A stretch of 64,000 bases of DNA from Paenibacillus pinistramenti (GTDB lineage Bacteria; Bacillota; Bacilli; Paenibacillales; Paenibacillaceae), in NCBI RefSeq assembly GCF_005869875.1, contig NZ_VAWG01000001.1, forward strand, positions 558,001 to 622,000. The letters are read 5' to 3'. The translations under genes and the position numbers were made by a program. The notes under the pieces were generated by a model that had not been told where the DNA came from, made no database searches, and worked only from the letters and a program-made list of their open reading frames with translations. Position 1 is the stretch's first letter. Every line of letters begins with the position of its first letter. This document shows positions 1 through 8,345 of the stretch, in pieces.

Positions 1-480
1 GCCCTGGTAATACGCTACAGCCGCTTCAATCATATGGCCCGCGCAGTACAGCTCGTGGCATTCCATCAGATTAGACCACCGTTTCCCCGGTTCAGCCACT
101 GTATAAAATGTATTGAGATACCCGTCCGGCTGCTGGGCGGAAGCAATCAAGTCAATGAGTTCGTCTGCTTCGCGCTCCAGCTCGGCATCGGGCTTGACAG
201 CCAGCGAATAACCTACGGCTTCGAGCCATTTATAAAGGTCGCTGTCCTGGAATACCATCCCGCCAAAGCTGCCTTCCGCAAGCTTCGCTGCGATCCGGAA
301 GTTGGATACCGCATAGCTTGGCTCAGCGTCCGGAATCCGGTCGTTAAGCGCTTCCAATTGATAAGGGATCACCGTGTCCCGCACAAGATCAAGATAGGGA
401 GTCCAATACGCATCCTCGATGCGGACCGACTGCAGCTGCAAGGGCTCCGAAGGAGCAGAGGGCTTCACACTGTTGTTCAT
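1..480 (-). CDS. GH127 beta-L-arabinofuranosidase, C-terminus cut by window edge
   Basis: Reading the minus strand from an ATG at 480 gives 160 residues open to the window start. The segment LMECHELYCAGHMIEAAVAYYQ and the upstream QQPDGYLNTFYT stretch are typical of the GH127 (DUF1680) alpha/alpha barrel N-terminal half. There is no signal peptide, so the enzyme is probably cytoplasmic and removes terminal beta-L-arabinofuranose from imported oligosaccharides. The catalytic cysteine and zinc ligands of the family lie beyond the edge and cannot be checked. An ATG at 483 is also in frame; 480 gives better spacing (7 nt) from GGAGAG. The gene is divergent from the AraC regulator at 611, its likely controller. 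Confidence 0.8.
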   Translation of the reverse strand, partial: MNNSVKPSAPSEPLQLQSVRIEDAYWTPYLDLVRDTVIPYQLEALNDRIPDAEPSYAVSNFRIAAKLAEGSFGGMVFQDSDLYKWLEAVGYSLAVKPDAELEREADELIDLIASAQQPDGYLNTFYTVAEPGKRWSNLMECHELYCAGHMIEAAVAYYQG

Positions 481-610
481 CATTTCACTCTCCATTTATT
501 TGGTTCTTATTACCATAGTAATGAAAAAAAAGAGTCTTGTCGGTAGAGGTTCCGGTATAATAGGTGTCAAAAACTGACTTCATTAATAGAAATGGAAAAG
601 AGGATGACCC

Positions 611-1423
611 ATGTTCCCTTTATACTTGGATAAACCCTATAAACTCCGGATGGGCGGACAGTTTATGTCCGATGAACAGTGGTCGCACATGGAGCGGACA
701 ATCGAGGATTATGAGCTGATTATCGGGGTGTCCGGCGTTGTATTTCTGGAAGCGGACGGCCTCATGTATGAAGTAAAAGCAGGTGATATGCTGATTCTTG
801 AACCCGGGGTCAGACACCGGGGCAACAAGCTTTCCCTGCCGGGGGTTTCTTTCTATTGGTTCCACTTTCTGTTCCCGGAATGCACCGCCAGCGAACCGGA
901 CTGCCGGATTCCGCGGTATGCAAGCTGCCCCAATCCGGGACGCCTGCATATTCTCGCGCGCCAGCTCCTTCATGCGGCCAGCGGCGGCAGCCGGATCCGG
1001 CAGGCCGGGGACTATTTTCTGACCTCGCTGTTAATCGAACTGGCGGAGCAGCTGCAGGACTCCGAGGGACTAGACGCGCTCGATCCCCAGCTGCCGAAGC
1101 TGCTGGAATGGACCCGGCTCCATGCGCTGGAGCCTGGCATATCCGTAGAGCAAATCGCACAGGAGATGGGCTACAACAAAGATTATCTGTCCCGCATGTT
1201 CAAACGGCGGTTCGGCTCCGGCCTGCTGCACTACATTCATAACCTGAAGCTTGAGGCCGCCAAGGAGCTGCTCACCGGGAGCCCTATGCATGTGAAGGAA
1301 GTCGCCGCCAAGGTCGGGATACCGGACGACAAGCAGTTTGCGAAATGGTTCAAGAGGCTCGCAGGCGTTACGCCGACCGAATACCGGAAAGCTTTTACAA
1401 GGACGCATCTGAACAACACCTAA
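611..1423 (+). CDS. AraC family transcriptional regulator with N-terminal cupin
   Basis: This 270-residue protein has an N-terminal AraC-type cupin (about residues 15-150, with the GDMLILEPGVRHRG sugar-binding strand pattern) and a C-terminal double helix-turn-helix (about 170-265; ISVEQIAQEMGYNKDYLSRMFKRRFG, then VKEVAAKVGIPDDKQFAKWFKRLAGVTPTEYRK split over the second helix pair). The fold senses a sugar and activates a neighbouring promoter. It is divergent from the GH127 gene, about 130 bp away, so arabinose-containing oligosaccharides are the likely signal. A TATAAT hexamer at 556-561 has no good -35 box. AAGAGG precedes the ATG. An intrinsic terminator follows at 1442. Confidence 0.9.
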   Translation: MFPLYLDKPYKLRMGGQFMSDEQWSHMERTIEDYELIIGVSGVVFLEADGLMYEVKAGDMLILEPGVRHRGNKLSLPGVSFYWFHFLFPECTASEPDCRIPRYASCPNPGRLHILARQLLHAASGGSRIRQAGDYFLTSLLIELAEQLQDSEGLDALDPQLPKLLEWTRLHALEPGISVEQIAQEMGYNKDYLSRMFKRRFGSGLLHYIHNLKLEAAKELLTGSPMHVKEVAAKVGIPDDKQFAKWFKRLAGVTPTEYRKAFTRTHLNNT

Positions 1424-1441
1424 AGCGAACTCCCCGCACAA

Positions 1442-1500
1442 AAATCCCCTTCAACGGGACTCCCCAGCCTGTTAGGCAGAAGTCCCGTCGAAGGGGATTT
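1442..1500. terminator. Bidirectional intrinsic terminator between araC-type gene and permease
   Basis: Arms 1442-1461 and 1481-1500 pair over 20 bp with one mismatch, and the stem is flanked by A-rich and T-rich tracts. It can stop the AraC gene on the plus strand and the convergent permease transcript on the minus strand. Confidence 0.8.
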
Positions 1501-1555
1501 CAATTTCACTCATTTAATCATTCATATATCTTTATTATTTCCTATATTATTCCAA

Positions 1556-3010
1556 TTAATTGTCCGTATTCAGATCGCATTCGGTCAAAGGAATGACTTT
1601 GGTCTTCTTCGTCCATTTGTAGCCGAGCCACAAAGCGATCACAAGCGGAATGCTCAGGTAAGAGGCGGCCAGCCCGACCCAATCCACACTGCCATCGGAA
1701 ATGACGGACATGCTTTGGCCTACGACGACAACCGCACAGATCAGGAAGGCGATGATCGGCCCAAACGGGAAAAATCTTGCTTTATAAGGCAGATCGCTCA
1801 GGCTGCGGCCCTGCGCGGTATAAGCCTTGCGGAAGCGGTAATGACAAATGGCGATGCCGAGCCAGGTAATAAATCCGCACATACCTGACGCGTTCAGCAG
1901 CCACGTATAGACAACTCCGTCCCCGAAAAAGGAAGCCAGAAACGCCAGCATGCCGACAGCAGCGGTCAGCAGAACGGCATACACCGGAATCCCCCGGCGG
2001 TTGACTCTTCCGAACAATTTCGGCGCTTTGCCTTCCTTCGCCAGGCCGTACAGGACCCGCGACGAAGCGTACATGCCCGAGTTGCCGGCGGATAATACGG
2101 ACGACAGAATAACGGCGTTCATAACGGATGCGGCAAATGCCAGTCCGGCTTTCTTAAATACCAGGGTGAACGGGCTTGCGCCGACGCTGCCCACGTCCCC
2201 TTTCAGCAGGTCCGGATTCGTATAAGGAATCAGCATGCCGATAACAAAGATGGCCAGAATATAAAAGATCAGAATCCGCCAGAAGATCTGCTTCACCGCT
2301 TTGGGAACATTGTGGCGGGGATCGTCGCTTTCTCCTGCTGCAACCCCAATCAGCTCTGTTCCCTGGAAGGAGAAGCCTGCCGCCATAAACACGCCGAGCA
2401 GCGCCAGAAAACCTCCGTTAAACGGGGCAGCTTCTGTCGTAAAGTTGCTGAAGCCGGGCGATTTGCCGCCCATAATGCCAAAGATCATCAGCACACCGAT
2501 GATCAGGAATGCAATAACGGTCACTACTTTAATGATAGCAAACCAATACTCGGATTCGCCGTAGCCTTTAACGGATAAAATATTCAGTCCCAGAATAACG
2601 GCCAGAAACAGCAGACTCCACAGGAAGGATGAGCTTCCGGGGAACCAGTATTTAATGATGAGCGTTGCTGCCGACAGCTCGGCCGCGATCGTAATCGCCC
2701 AGTTGTACCAATAGTTCCAGCCCAGTGCGAAGCCGAGTGCGGGATCCACGAACCGGCTTGCGTAAGTGCCGAACGAACCGGATTCCGGCATGTAAGAGGC
2801 CAGCTCGGCCAAACTGGTCATCAGGAAGTAGACCATAAATCCAATCGCCGCATAAGCCACAATAGCTCCGCCCGGTCCGGCAGAAGAGATGGCTCCTCCG
2901 CTGGCTAGAAACAGCCCGGTTCCGATTGAACCGCCCAGGGCAATCATAGTCATGTGCCTGGCTTTCAGTCCGGTTTTCAGTCCGGACGCAGGGTTTTGGT
3001 TCTTGCTCAT
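1556..3010 (-). CDS. lysP: APC-family amino acid permease, probably lysine-specific (LysP-like)
   Basis: The 484-residue product is a hydrophobic APC/AAT permease with about 12 membrane segments. The N-terminal signature MTMIALGGSIGTGLFLASG, the PESGSFGTYASRFVDP loop and the GWNYWYNWAI segment are those of basic amino acid and LysP-type porters. Proton-coupled lysine uptake is supported independently by the lysine riboswitch in its leader (3135-3340). Start: ATG at 3010, with AAAGGAG 11 nt upstream; a GTG at 3022 lies inside the Shine-Dalgarno sequence and is unlikely. The gene is monocistronic and convergent with the AraC gene. Permease family is certain; lysine specificity is inferred from the riboswitch. 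Confidence 0.9.
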   Translation of the reverse strand: MSKNQNPASGLKTGLKARHMTMIALGGSIGTGLFLASGGAISSAGPGGAIVAYAAIGFMVYFLMTSLAELASYMPESGSFGTYASRFVDPALGFALGWNYWYNWAITIAAELSAATLIIKYWFPGSSSFLWSLLFLAVILGLNILSVKGYGESEYWFAIIKVVTVIAFLIIGVLMIFGIMGGKSPGFSNFTTEAAPFNGGFLALLGVFMAAGFSFQGTELIGVAAGESDDPRHNVPKAVKQIFWRILIFYILAIFVIGMLIPYTNPDLLKGDVGSVGASPFTLVFKKAGLAFAASVMNAVILSSVLSAGNSGMYASSRVLYGLAKEGKAPKLFGRVNRRGIPVYAVLLTAAVGMLAFLASFFGDGVVYTWLLNASGMCGFITWLGIAICHYRFRKAYTAQGRSLSDLPYKARFFPFGPIIAFLICAVVVVGQSMSVISDGSVDWVGLAASYLSIPLVIALWLGYKWTKKTKVIPLTECDLNTDN

Positions 3011-3069
3011 AATAACGCACACTCCTTTAGGTTGTTTGAAGATGCCCCTAAATTCATGCAGGAAGATAC

Positions 3070-3106
3070 AGAAAAAAGACCGCAGCTGCTATTCTCGCGC
3101 GGTCTT
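3070..3106 (-). terminator. Riboswitch-linked intrinsic terminator in lysP leader
   Basis: On the minus strand the stem AAGACCGC/GCGGTCTT is followed by a run of U. It lies between the lysine aptamer and the lysP start, as in L-box leaders that terminate transcription when lysine is bound. The 5' arm follows the aptamer by about 30 nt, which leaves room for an antiterminator. Confidence 0.85.
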
Positions 3107-3134
3107 AGGATAACCTTATAGGGTCTGCCTCAAA

Positions 3135-3340
3135 CCTTCATGAAGATAGCACAACACGGAGTTTCGGCGAAAAACATCCGTGACAGTTCTGTCCCTTTCG
3201 GAAACAGCCCCAGCATCATTCCCGTTCAGAAGCCTGGGAATCACACTTCGGCGGGTATGCCTTTCTGCCGGGATCCTCAGCTGCTTCTAGCCTTCTCCGG
3301 CGGTACTCATCATAACCGCGACCTCTACCTCATCAAGTTG
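3135..3340 (-). promoter_or_regulatory. Lysine riboswitch (L-box) upstream of lysP
   Basis: On the minus strand this region contains the conserved L-box landmarks in order: GATGAGGTAGAGGTCGC, a GAGTA loop, GGAGAA, GCAGAAAGG, CGCCGAAG, CTGGGGCTGT with CTGTCACGG, and the closing GTGCTATCTTCATG that re-pairs with the 5' end as P1. Length and element order fit the lysine aptamer of lysC/lysP leaders. Coupled to the terminator at 3070-3106 it should switch the permease off when lysine is plentiful. Confidence 0.88.
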
Positions 3341-3381
3341 ATGAGGCCAGCTATTTAATTATCAGGGTAATACGGAATCTC

Positions 3382-3411
3382 ATTATATAACATTAATCTG
3401 CCATAGGACAA
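3382..3411 (-). promoter_or_regulatory. SigA-type promoter of the lysP leader
   Basis: On the minus strand TTGTCC (3411-3406), an 18-bp spacer and TATAAT (3387-3382) form a near-consensus promoter. The predicted transcript starts about 35 nt before the first riboswitch helix. Confidence 0.65.
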
Positions 3412-3439
3412 TAACATATTTGTGGTAATCCGTTATTGA

Positions 3440-3477
3440 AAGATACCCGCCGGGCTGAAGCGCCGGCCGGGTACCCT
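3440..3477 (-). terminator. Intrinsic terminator after doxX-like gene
   Basis: On the minus strand GGTACCCGGCCGGCGC and GCCCGGCGGGTATC pair with one bulge, followed by TTTC. It lies 34 bp downstream of the DoxX-like stop codon. Confidence 0.6.
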
Positions 3478-3510
3478 TGTTCATGAGAGGTGAACTTCCA
3501 GCCTGCTCAT

Positions 3511-4062
3511 TTACGCTGTATGTCTTGTTTTGAATGGTGCTGGAGCCGGAGCTTGTGTTTCGCCGCCGTCACCGCGGCCAGCTTGGTTCCGTTTGAACAA
3601 GCCGCGGAGGAAAGGCATTACCCAGCGGTCCAGGCCGATTTTGCCGGCATTTGCAGCAGCTACAACCAGGAAGATTTCAAGCAGCAGCATTTGCGCGTTT
3701 GTGCTTACTGTACCCGAGAAGAGGAACGCGGTATTCATCACGACTGCCATTAATGCGGCGAAGGTAGTGAAGGTACCGAGGATCAGGCCCAGGCCGACCA
3801 GGAATTCACCGGCAGGGATCAGGACGTTGAAGAATTTCACGCCAGGCAGTGCGGCATGCTGCAGAAACGATGCCCACCAGGCCTGTACGGCGGGATTTTC
3901 ACCGGTGCTCTTCGCGATTGCTCCCTGCAGGAAGCCGCCGGCGTCAAAGCCTTTTGTCAATTTCTCAATGCCGTGGGTCATCCATTGGTAACCGAGGTAG
4001 ATCCGGACGATGGTCAGCAGCCACATTGCAACTTTGTTCGTTCTCAGCCAATTGTTAAACAT
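3511..4062 (-). CDS. DoxX-family membrane protein
   Basis: The 183-residue protein has about four membrane segments and the DoxX-family pattern near the N-terminus (LTIVRIYLGYQWMTHGIEK), a central GEFLVGLGLILGTFT segment and a hydrophilic tail rich in Gly, Ala and Pro. Members are integral membrane proteins linked to quinone or thiol redox and sulfur oxidation in various bacteria; the biochemical role here is unknown. AAAGGAG precedes the ATG. On the minus strand a TATAAT box abuts two FNR/CRP-like palindromes, so expression probably responds to oxygen or a related signal. It is divergent from the DUF2975 gene at 4309. Confidence 0.8.
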   Translation of the reverse strand: MFNNWLRTNKVAMWLLTIVRIYLGYQWMTHGIEKLTKGFDAGGFLQGAIAKSTGENPAVQAWWASFLQHAALPGVKFFNVLIPAGEFLVGLGLILGTFTTFAALMAVVMNTAFLFSGTVSTNAQMLLLEIFLVVAAANAGKIGLDRWVMPFLRGLFKRNQAGRGDGGETQAPAPAPFKTRHTA

Positions 4063-4147
4063 ATAAATCTCTCCTTTTGATTAATTTCTATTGTCTTTGA
4101 TGTTATCGCTTTGTAAGTTTTGTAAGATGATCATCTCTTATGGCTTT

Positions 4148-4153
4148 ATTATA
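4148..4153 (-). promoter_or_regulatory. -10 box of the doxX-like gene
   Basis: TATAAT on the minus strand lies directly next to the FNR-like palindrome at 4154-4169. If transcription starts near 4141, the second palindrome (centre 4182.5) sits at about -41.5, the classic activator position for CRP/FNR proteins. The start point is inferred, not measured. Confidence 0.5.
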
Positions 4154-4169
4154 TGTGATTATTTTCACA
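4154..4169. promoter_or_regulatory. FNR/CRP-type operator 1, TGTGA-N6-TCACA
   Basis: Perfect 5-6-5 palindrome TGTGATTATTTTCACA. It overlaps the -10/-35 spacer of the inferred doxX promoter and could mediate repression at high occupancy. Confidence 0.7.
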
Positions 4170-4174
4170 ATACA

Positions 4175-4190
4175 TGTGATATAAATCACA
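4175..4190. promoter_or_regulatory. FNR/CRP-type operator 2, TGTGA-N6-TCACA
   Basis: Perfect 5-6-5 palindrome TGTGATATAAATCACA. Its centre is exactly 21 bp from that of operator 1, two helical turns, so two dimers would sit on the same DNA face. Confidence 0.7.
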
Positions 4191-4217
4191 CTAAACGTAA
4201 TTATTTTAAAAATGAAC

Positions 4218-4240
4218 TATATTGTAATTAAAACAATATA
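4218..4240. promoter_or_regulatory. Palindrome TATATTGT-N7-ACAATATA near the DUF2975 promoter
   Basis: A perfect 8-bp inverted repeat with a 7-bp spacer overlaps a TATAAT box (4237-4242) that could be the -10 of the DUF2975 gene. It looks like an operator; the cognate regulator is not encoded nearby. Confidence 0.45.
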
Positions 4241-4308
4241 ATTTTATTGAAAAACGATAAATCAGATGTTAAAGTCATCTTGTCATCAAATTAGCAGAGG
4301 TGCTTCTA

Positions 4309-4794
4309 ATGAATGTTAAACATGGCTCTACCGCTTTCTTAAAGGCAGTCATTGTTCTGATTGGAATTGCGGTGCTTGCATTTTGTATATTTGTCGTGCC
4401 ACGCGTGGCGAATTTTGCAGCCGCATTGTATCCAAGTATAGCCGTAATAAAATATCTCGTTCTCCTCGTGATGTATGGAGCGGCTGTGCCCTTTTACATT
4501 GCTCTCTACCAGGCTTTCAATCTGCTGCAATACATTGCCGTGAACACAGCGTTCTCCGAATTATCTGTAAAGGCGTTAAAGAACATAAGGTACTGCGCAA
4601 TTACAATCAGCGGCTTGTATGTATTAGGTTCGCCCCTCTTCCGCCTTATAGCGGAGAAAGTTGACCCTCCTGTCGGATTTGTAGGGCTCATCCTTATTTT
4701 TGCTTCGCTGGTGATTGCCGTATTTGCCGCTGTACTCCAGCGTCTTCTGCAAGAAGCGATTAATATACAGTCCGATCATGATTTGACCATTTAA
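4309..4794 (+). CDS. DUF2975 family membrane protein
   Basis: The 161-residue protein has four predicted membrane helices (about residues 9-32, 45-70, 95-118 and 127-150), the architecture of DUF2975 proteins. Family members are usually followed by a small Cro/CI-type HTH gene (as with YozG in Bacillus); none follows here, because the next gene is convergent. Function is unknown. I chose ATG at 4309 because GAGGTG ends 6 nt upstream; a GTG at 4300 lies inside that site. Confidence 0.65.
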   Translation: MNVKHGSTAFLKAVIVLIGIAVLAFCIFVVPRVANFAAALYPSIAVIKYLVLLVMYGAAVPFYIALYQAFNLLQYIAVNTAFSELSVKALKNIRYCAITISGLYVLGSPLFRLIAEKVDPPVGFVGLILIFASLVIAVFAAVLQRLLQEAINIQSDHDLTI

Positions 4795-4809
4795 GGTAGA
4801 GGATTTGCC

Positions 4810-4853
4810 AAAAAAAAGAACACCAGTCCGGGTACAGCTTCGGGTTGGTGTCC
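4810..4853 (-). terminator. Intrinsic terminator of the GH20/ABC operon
   Basis: On the minus strand GACACCAACCCG pairs with CGGACTGGTGTTC and is followed by a seven-residue U tract, 32 bp after the GH20 stop codon. Confidence 0.7.
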
Positions 4854-4884
4854 ATGATTGAAGAGCTTGCAGCCGAGCTCGGAA

Positions 4885-6450
4885 TTATATGGCGCCGGCT
4901 TTGTTGAACAATTGCTTGAAAGCCTCATAGCTGGCATGCCGCTTCTCCGCTGTCCAGGCTTTCTCCGCCATCGCCCGCAGCGGCTCGAAGATCCCTGAAG
5001 CTACCTGCTCCTCCGTTTGGGCATCCGGGGTATCGCACCAGATCGAGAAAGAGCAGCCGAGGAGGCTGGACGGGTAAGGCTGCGCATACTCCTGCTTCTC
5101 GGTTTCACTTACTCTCGGAAGCAGGCCGGGGTGCCAGTCTGCGTATATTTTTTCTCCGGTGGGGTATTTGTATCCCGCATTCTCCCCTAATACATAATAA
5201 AAATAAGCATCATTATAGTTGATCAGCTTGCAGCCTTTGTCCATAAACGTTTGGGCGGGAGCCATATTCTTATGCCATTTGGTCCAGTACGTAATTTCAA
5301 TAGAAGCTTTAGGATTCACATGCTGGTGCTGGTCTTGGCGGTACAGGCCGTCGTTCCAGGCCCGGACGGTAAACCCTTTGTCTTCCAGATATCCGGCAGC
5401 CTCGTTGATGTAATGGATGTATGTATCTACTCCCTGGCCCTCCGGAATGCCTAGTGTTTCTTTGGCGTACTGCTCCAGCTGAGGATAGGACGAGAACTGC
5501 TCGAAATCAATAAATTCATCGCCGCCGATATGGAAATAAGGACTGTCCTTAAAGAGCTCCGCATATTCGCCAAGCAAATCCAGAACAAACTGTCTGGCCT
5601 CGCGGTTCGTAAGATCCAGCGCGCCTTTGGCAGGTGTTCCTGACGAATCCTTCAGCAGCCATTCGGGATGTTTCTTCAGCGCCTGCCCCAAATGTCCCGG
5701 CGAATCAAGGGATGGAATGACCGTAACGTGATATTTGCCCGCGGCCCGCAAAATCTCCCTCAGCTCTTCCTTTGTCAGGAACTGCGGCGACATCACCTCC
5801 GGATGGCTCTCGCACTCCAGGGTGAACCCTTCATTCTCCGAAAAATGCAGCTGCAGCACGTTAAGCTTCAGCCACGACAGCTCTTTAACCCGCTCGATAA
5901 TCCATTCTTTGGTGTAAAATTTCCGGCCGATATCAATATGCAGCGCCCTTTCTCCAACGGCGGGATAATCCACGATCGTCCCGTAGGGCAGCTCCCCTCT
6001 TGCAGCCAGCTGCTGCAGAATGGTACGCAGGCCGTACATGACGGCTCTTTCTGTTGGCGCTTTGACCCTTGCGTAACTGCCGATTTCAATGATATAACCT
6101 TCGCTGCTGCCGGATGGCGGGAAGGCGCCGGCCTCATCGGGACCCGCAAGCTCGACTACCAAATCCCCTTCCGCAGCGGCGCTGACCGGGCCGGTTTCAA
6201 TAGGCAGAAGCTCGGCAGCCAGAAGCTCGGCAGCCAGACTCCCGCCGGAAGTCATAAGCTTTGCCGCAAATGCCGCCAGCTCATCACGGACAAGTCTAAC
6301 GGTTTCGGTTAACACCTGGCTTTTGCTGGACAGAGCATTCTCCAGGATCAGCATTTTGGAGCCGGGATTTAGTGTCCACTGGCCCTCGGGCGCCGTGACA
6401 TACTGCTGTACGCTCGGCACCGAATAGACGGTCTGATTGGGTTGTGCCAT
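4885..6450 (-). CDS. GH20 family hexosaminidase (beta-N-acetylhexosaminidase or lacto-N-biosidase-like)
   Basis: The 521-residue protein has an N-terminal GH20b-like alpha/beta domain (about 1-150) and a GH20 TIM barrel (about 160-500). The catalytic Asp-Glu pair is in FHIGGDEF near residue 310, with the preceding VIPSLDSPGH strand. GH20 enzymes remove N-acetylhexosamine, or lacto-N-biose in some members, by substrate-assisted catalysis. There is no signal peptide, so it acts on imported material. It is the last gene of an operon with an ABC importer (60 bp after the permease), so the transported ligand is probably a GlcNAc- or GalNAc-containing oligosaccharide. GAGGTG precedes the ATG. Family sure; exact specificity open. 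Confidence 0.9.
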   Translation of the reverse strand: MAQPNQTVYSVPSVQQYVTAPEGQWTLNPGSKMLILENALSSKSQVLTETVRLVRDELAAFAAKLMTSGGSLAAELLAAELLPIETGPVSAAAEGDLVVELAGPDEAGAFPPSGSSEGYIIEIGSYARVKAPTERAVMYGLRTILQQLAARGELPYGTIVDYPAVGERALHIDIGRKFYTKEWIIERVKELSWLKLNVLQLHFSENEGFTLECESHPEVMSPQFLTKEELREILRAAGKYHVTVIPSLDSPGHLGQALKKHPEWLLKDSSGTPAKGALDLTNREARQFVLDLLGEYAELFKDSPYFHIGGDEFIDFEQFSSYPQLEQYAKETLGIPEGQGVDTYIHYINEAAGYLEDKGFTVRAWNDGLYRQDQHQHVNPKASIEITYWTKWHKNMAPAQTFMDKGCKLINYNDAYFYYVLGENAGYKYPTGEKIYADWHPGLLPRVSETEKQEYAQPYPSSLLGCSFSIWCDTPDAQTEEQVASGIFEPLRAMAEKAWTAEKRHASYEAFKQLFNKAGAI

Positions 6451-6509
6451 ATATGATCACCTCACTCAAATCATATAGGAACGGATATAAGGGGGCAAGC
6501 CTGCCCCCT

Positions 6510-7421
6510 CTACCCTTTTATCCCGGAATTGAGATTGATGGACTGCACAAAATACTTCTGCGCGAACAGGAACAGCAGCAGGGTCGGAATAATCGCTAAG
6601 ATCGCCGAGCCCATCAGCTGGCCGATCATCCGGTAGTTGCCGTAAATATCCTGCAGCAGCAGCAAACCTGCGGTAACCGGCATTTTGGTGACATCTGTAT
6701 ACACGATTACCGGCCACAAGAAGTCATTCCAGGAGCCCGTGAACGAGAACAGCGCACAGACAATAAGCACCGGCTTCACAAGCGGCAGGATCACGGACAG
6801 ATAAATCCGGAAATCGCTCGCTCCGTCCACACGCGCCGACTCATCGAGATCCTTCGGAATGCTGTTCATAAACTGCCGGACAAGGAAGATATTCCCCATC
6901 CCGGCCAGCCCGGGGATGATCATTGCGAGGGAAGTATTCACCCAGCCCAGCGCATCTATTATTTTATAGGAAGGAATTAGATTCACGACGCCGGGAAAGA
7001 AGGAAATGCCCAGCAGGGTGAAGAACAGCGTGTCCCTTCCTTTAAAGGTCATCCGCGAATACCCGTAACCGGTAATGGAGATCACGACAACCACCAGCAG
7101 AGTGTGCAGGGTGGCGATAAACACCGAGTTCCACAACCACTGCATAATCGGCGCAGTAGAAGTGTTCTCCAGAATGGCCTTGTAGCTCTCAAAGGTCCAG
7201 TTCTCCGGCAGCAGGCGGAAGCCTGAGGAAACGACCTCCGTCTGCGAGCGGAAGGAGGTGGAAATTCCGAAGATGATTGGAATCGCCCAAATGACGCAGA
7301 GCGCGGCAAGAAACACATAGGCGACGGCCTTTGAGATTCTGCCGGCGCGCGGCTGATCCTTCTTCTGGGCAACAGGCCGGACCTTGGTCAAATCCTTATC
7401 TATGCTAACCTGGGTTGACAT
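6510..7421 (-). CDS. Sugar ABC transporter permease, MalG/CUT1 type
   Basis: The 303-residue protein has six membrane segments and the inner-membrane permease EAA loop (ESARVDGASDFRIYLSVILP), which docks an ATPase. With the permease at 7467 and the binding protein at 8421 it forms a CUT1 oligosaccharide importer. The N-terminal 30 residues are charged and cytoplasmic. No ATP-binding subunit is encoded nearby, so a shared MsmX-type ATPase is expected. The operon ends with a GH20 hexosaminidase, which suggests an amino-sugar oligosaccharide as ligand. GGCAGGTG lies 6 nt before the ATG. Confidence 0.92.
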   Translation of the reverse strand: MSTQVSIDKDLTKVRPVAQKKDQPRAGRISKAVAYVFLAALCVIWAIPIIFGISTSFRSQTEVVSSGFRLLPENWTFESYKAILENTSTAPIMQWLWNSVFIATLHTLLVVVVISITGYGYSRMTFKGRDTLFFTLLGISFFPGVVNLIPSYKIIDALGWVNTSLAMIIPGLAGMGNIFLVRQFMNSIPKDLDESARVDGASDFRIYLSVILPLVKPVLIVCALFSFTGSWNDFLWPVIVYTDVTKMPVTAGLLLLQDIYGNYRMIGQLMGSAILAIIPTLLLFLFAQKYFVQSINLNSGIKG

Positions 7422-7466
7422 TTACAGCACCTGCCTTTTTCTATTCCAAGCGTTAGTCTTTGCGGT

Positions 7467-8345
7467 TTAATTGGCATTCCGGTTCATCACATAATATTGA
7501 AGGGCCGAGATGACCAGAATGACCAGACCAAGGAGCACCGCCATGGCGGAGGCCATACCCGCAATGGATTCCCCGGTGCCGAAGGCCAGCTTCCGGATAG
7601 ACATCATCAGTACCGTCGTGCTTTCCTGCGGACCGCCTTTGGTCATCATCAGCGGCTGTCCAAACACGTTAAAGGCGCCTGCGGTCGTCATGACAAACGT
7701 ATAAATAAGCGGGAACCGGATAGACGGCAGCGTAATGCTGAAGAATCTGCGGACCGCTCCGGCGCCGTCCATTTCTGCGGATTCATACAGATCCTTGGCA
7801 ACGCCGCTCAGCGAGGCGCGGTAAATAATCATGTTCCCGCCTACACCGCCCCAAATCGTCAAGACAATGATAATGATCCAGGCATACGGCTGGTTCGCTG
7901 CCCATACCGTCTCCGAATGAAACACATTACCGGTAACCCCCAGCTGCTTGTTGAAGATCAGCGCCCAGATCAGGGCGGCAGCCGAGATCGAGATCAAACC
8001 CGGAATATAAATGACGGACTGGATGAAGCTTTTCCCCTTAACCCCCTTATGCTCCAGCGCCACCGCAATCATAAGCGGAATAACGATCAGCAGCGGAACA
8101 CTCAGCAGGACGAAGATGAACGTATTCTCCAAGCCGTTGGTGAACTGCTTATGAAACGTAGAACCCGAGTCAAACAGAATCGTCTTGTAGTTGTCGAGTC
8201 CAACCCAGACCGGGTCGCCAATCAGGTTCCATTTGGTAAAGGAAGCATAGATCCCGTAGATCGTCGGCAGGAGGATGAAGACAATAAACAAGATCAAATG
8301 GGGGCCGACAAAAAACACGGGGGCCAGTTTAAATTTTTTCGTCAT
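7467..8345 (-). CDS. Sugar ABC transporter permease, MalF/CUT1 type
   Basis: The 292-residue product has six membrane segments and an EAA loop (ESAEMDGAGAVRRFFSITLP). It is the partner of the 6510 permease in a CUT1 importer. I place the start at ATG 8345 (MTKKFKL), because GGGAGGAG lies 7 nt upstream; reading back to 8381 would add an Arg-rich stretch without a ribosome site. It lies 45 bp from the next permease and 75 bp after the binding protein gene. Confidence 0.92.
   Translation of the reverse strand: MTKKFKLAPVFFVGPHLILFIVFILLPTIYGIYASFTKWNLIGDPVWVGLDNYKTILFDSGSTFHKQFTNGLENTFIFVLLSVPLLIVIPLMIAVALEHKGVKGKSFIQSVIYIPGLISISAAALIWALIFNKQLGVTGNVFHSETVWAANQPYAWIIIIVLTIWGGVGGNMIIYRASLSGVAKDLYESAEMDGAGAVRRFFSITLPSIRFPLIYTFVMTTAGAFNVFGQPLMMTKGGPQESTTVLMMSIRKLAFGTGESIAGMASAMAVLLGLVILVISALQYYVMNRNAN

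Noticed and set aside
3328-3346. Inverted repeat CCTCATCAACTTGATGAGG considered as a protein operator
   Set aside because: It lies at the 5' edge of the lysine riboswitch, where alternative pairing of the leader explains it better.
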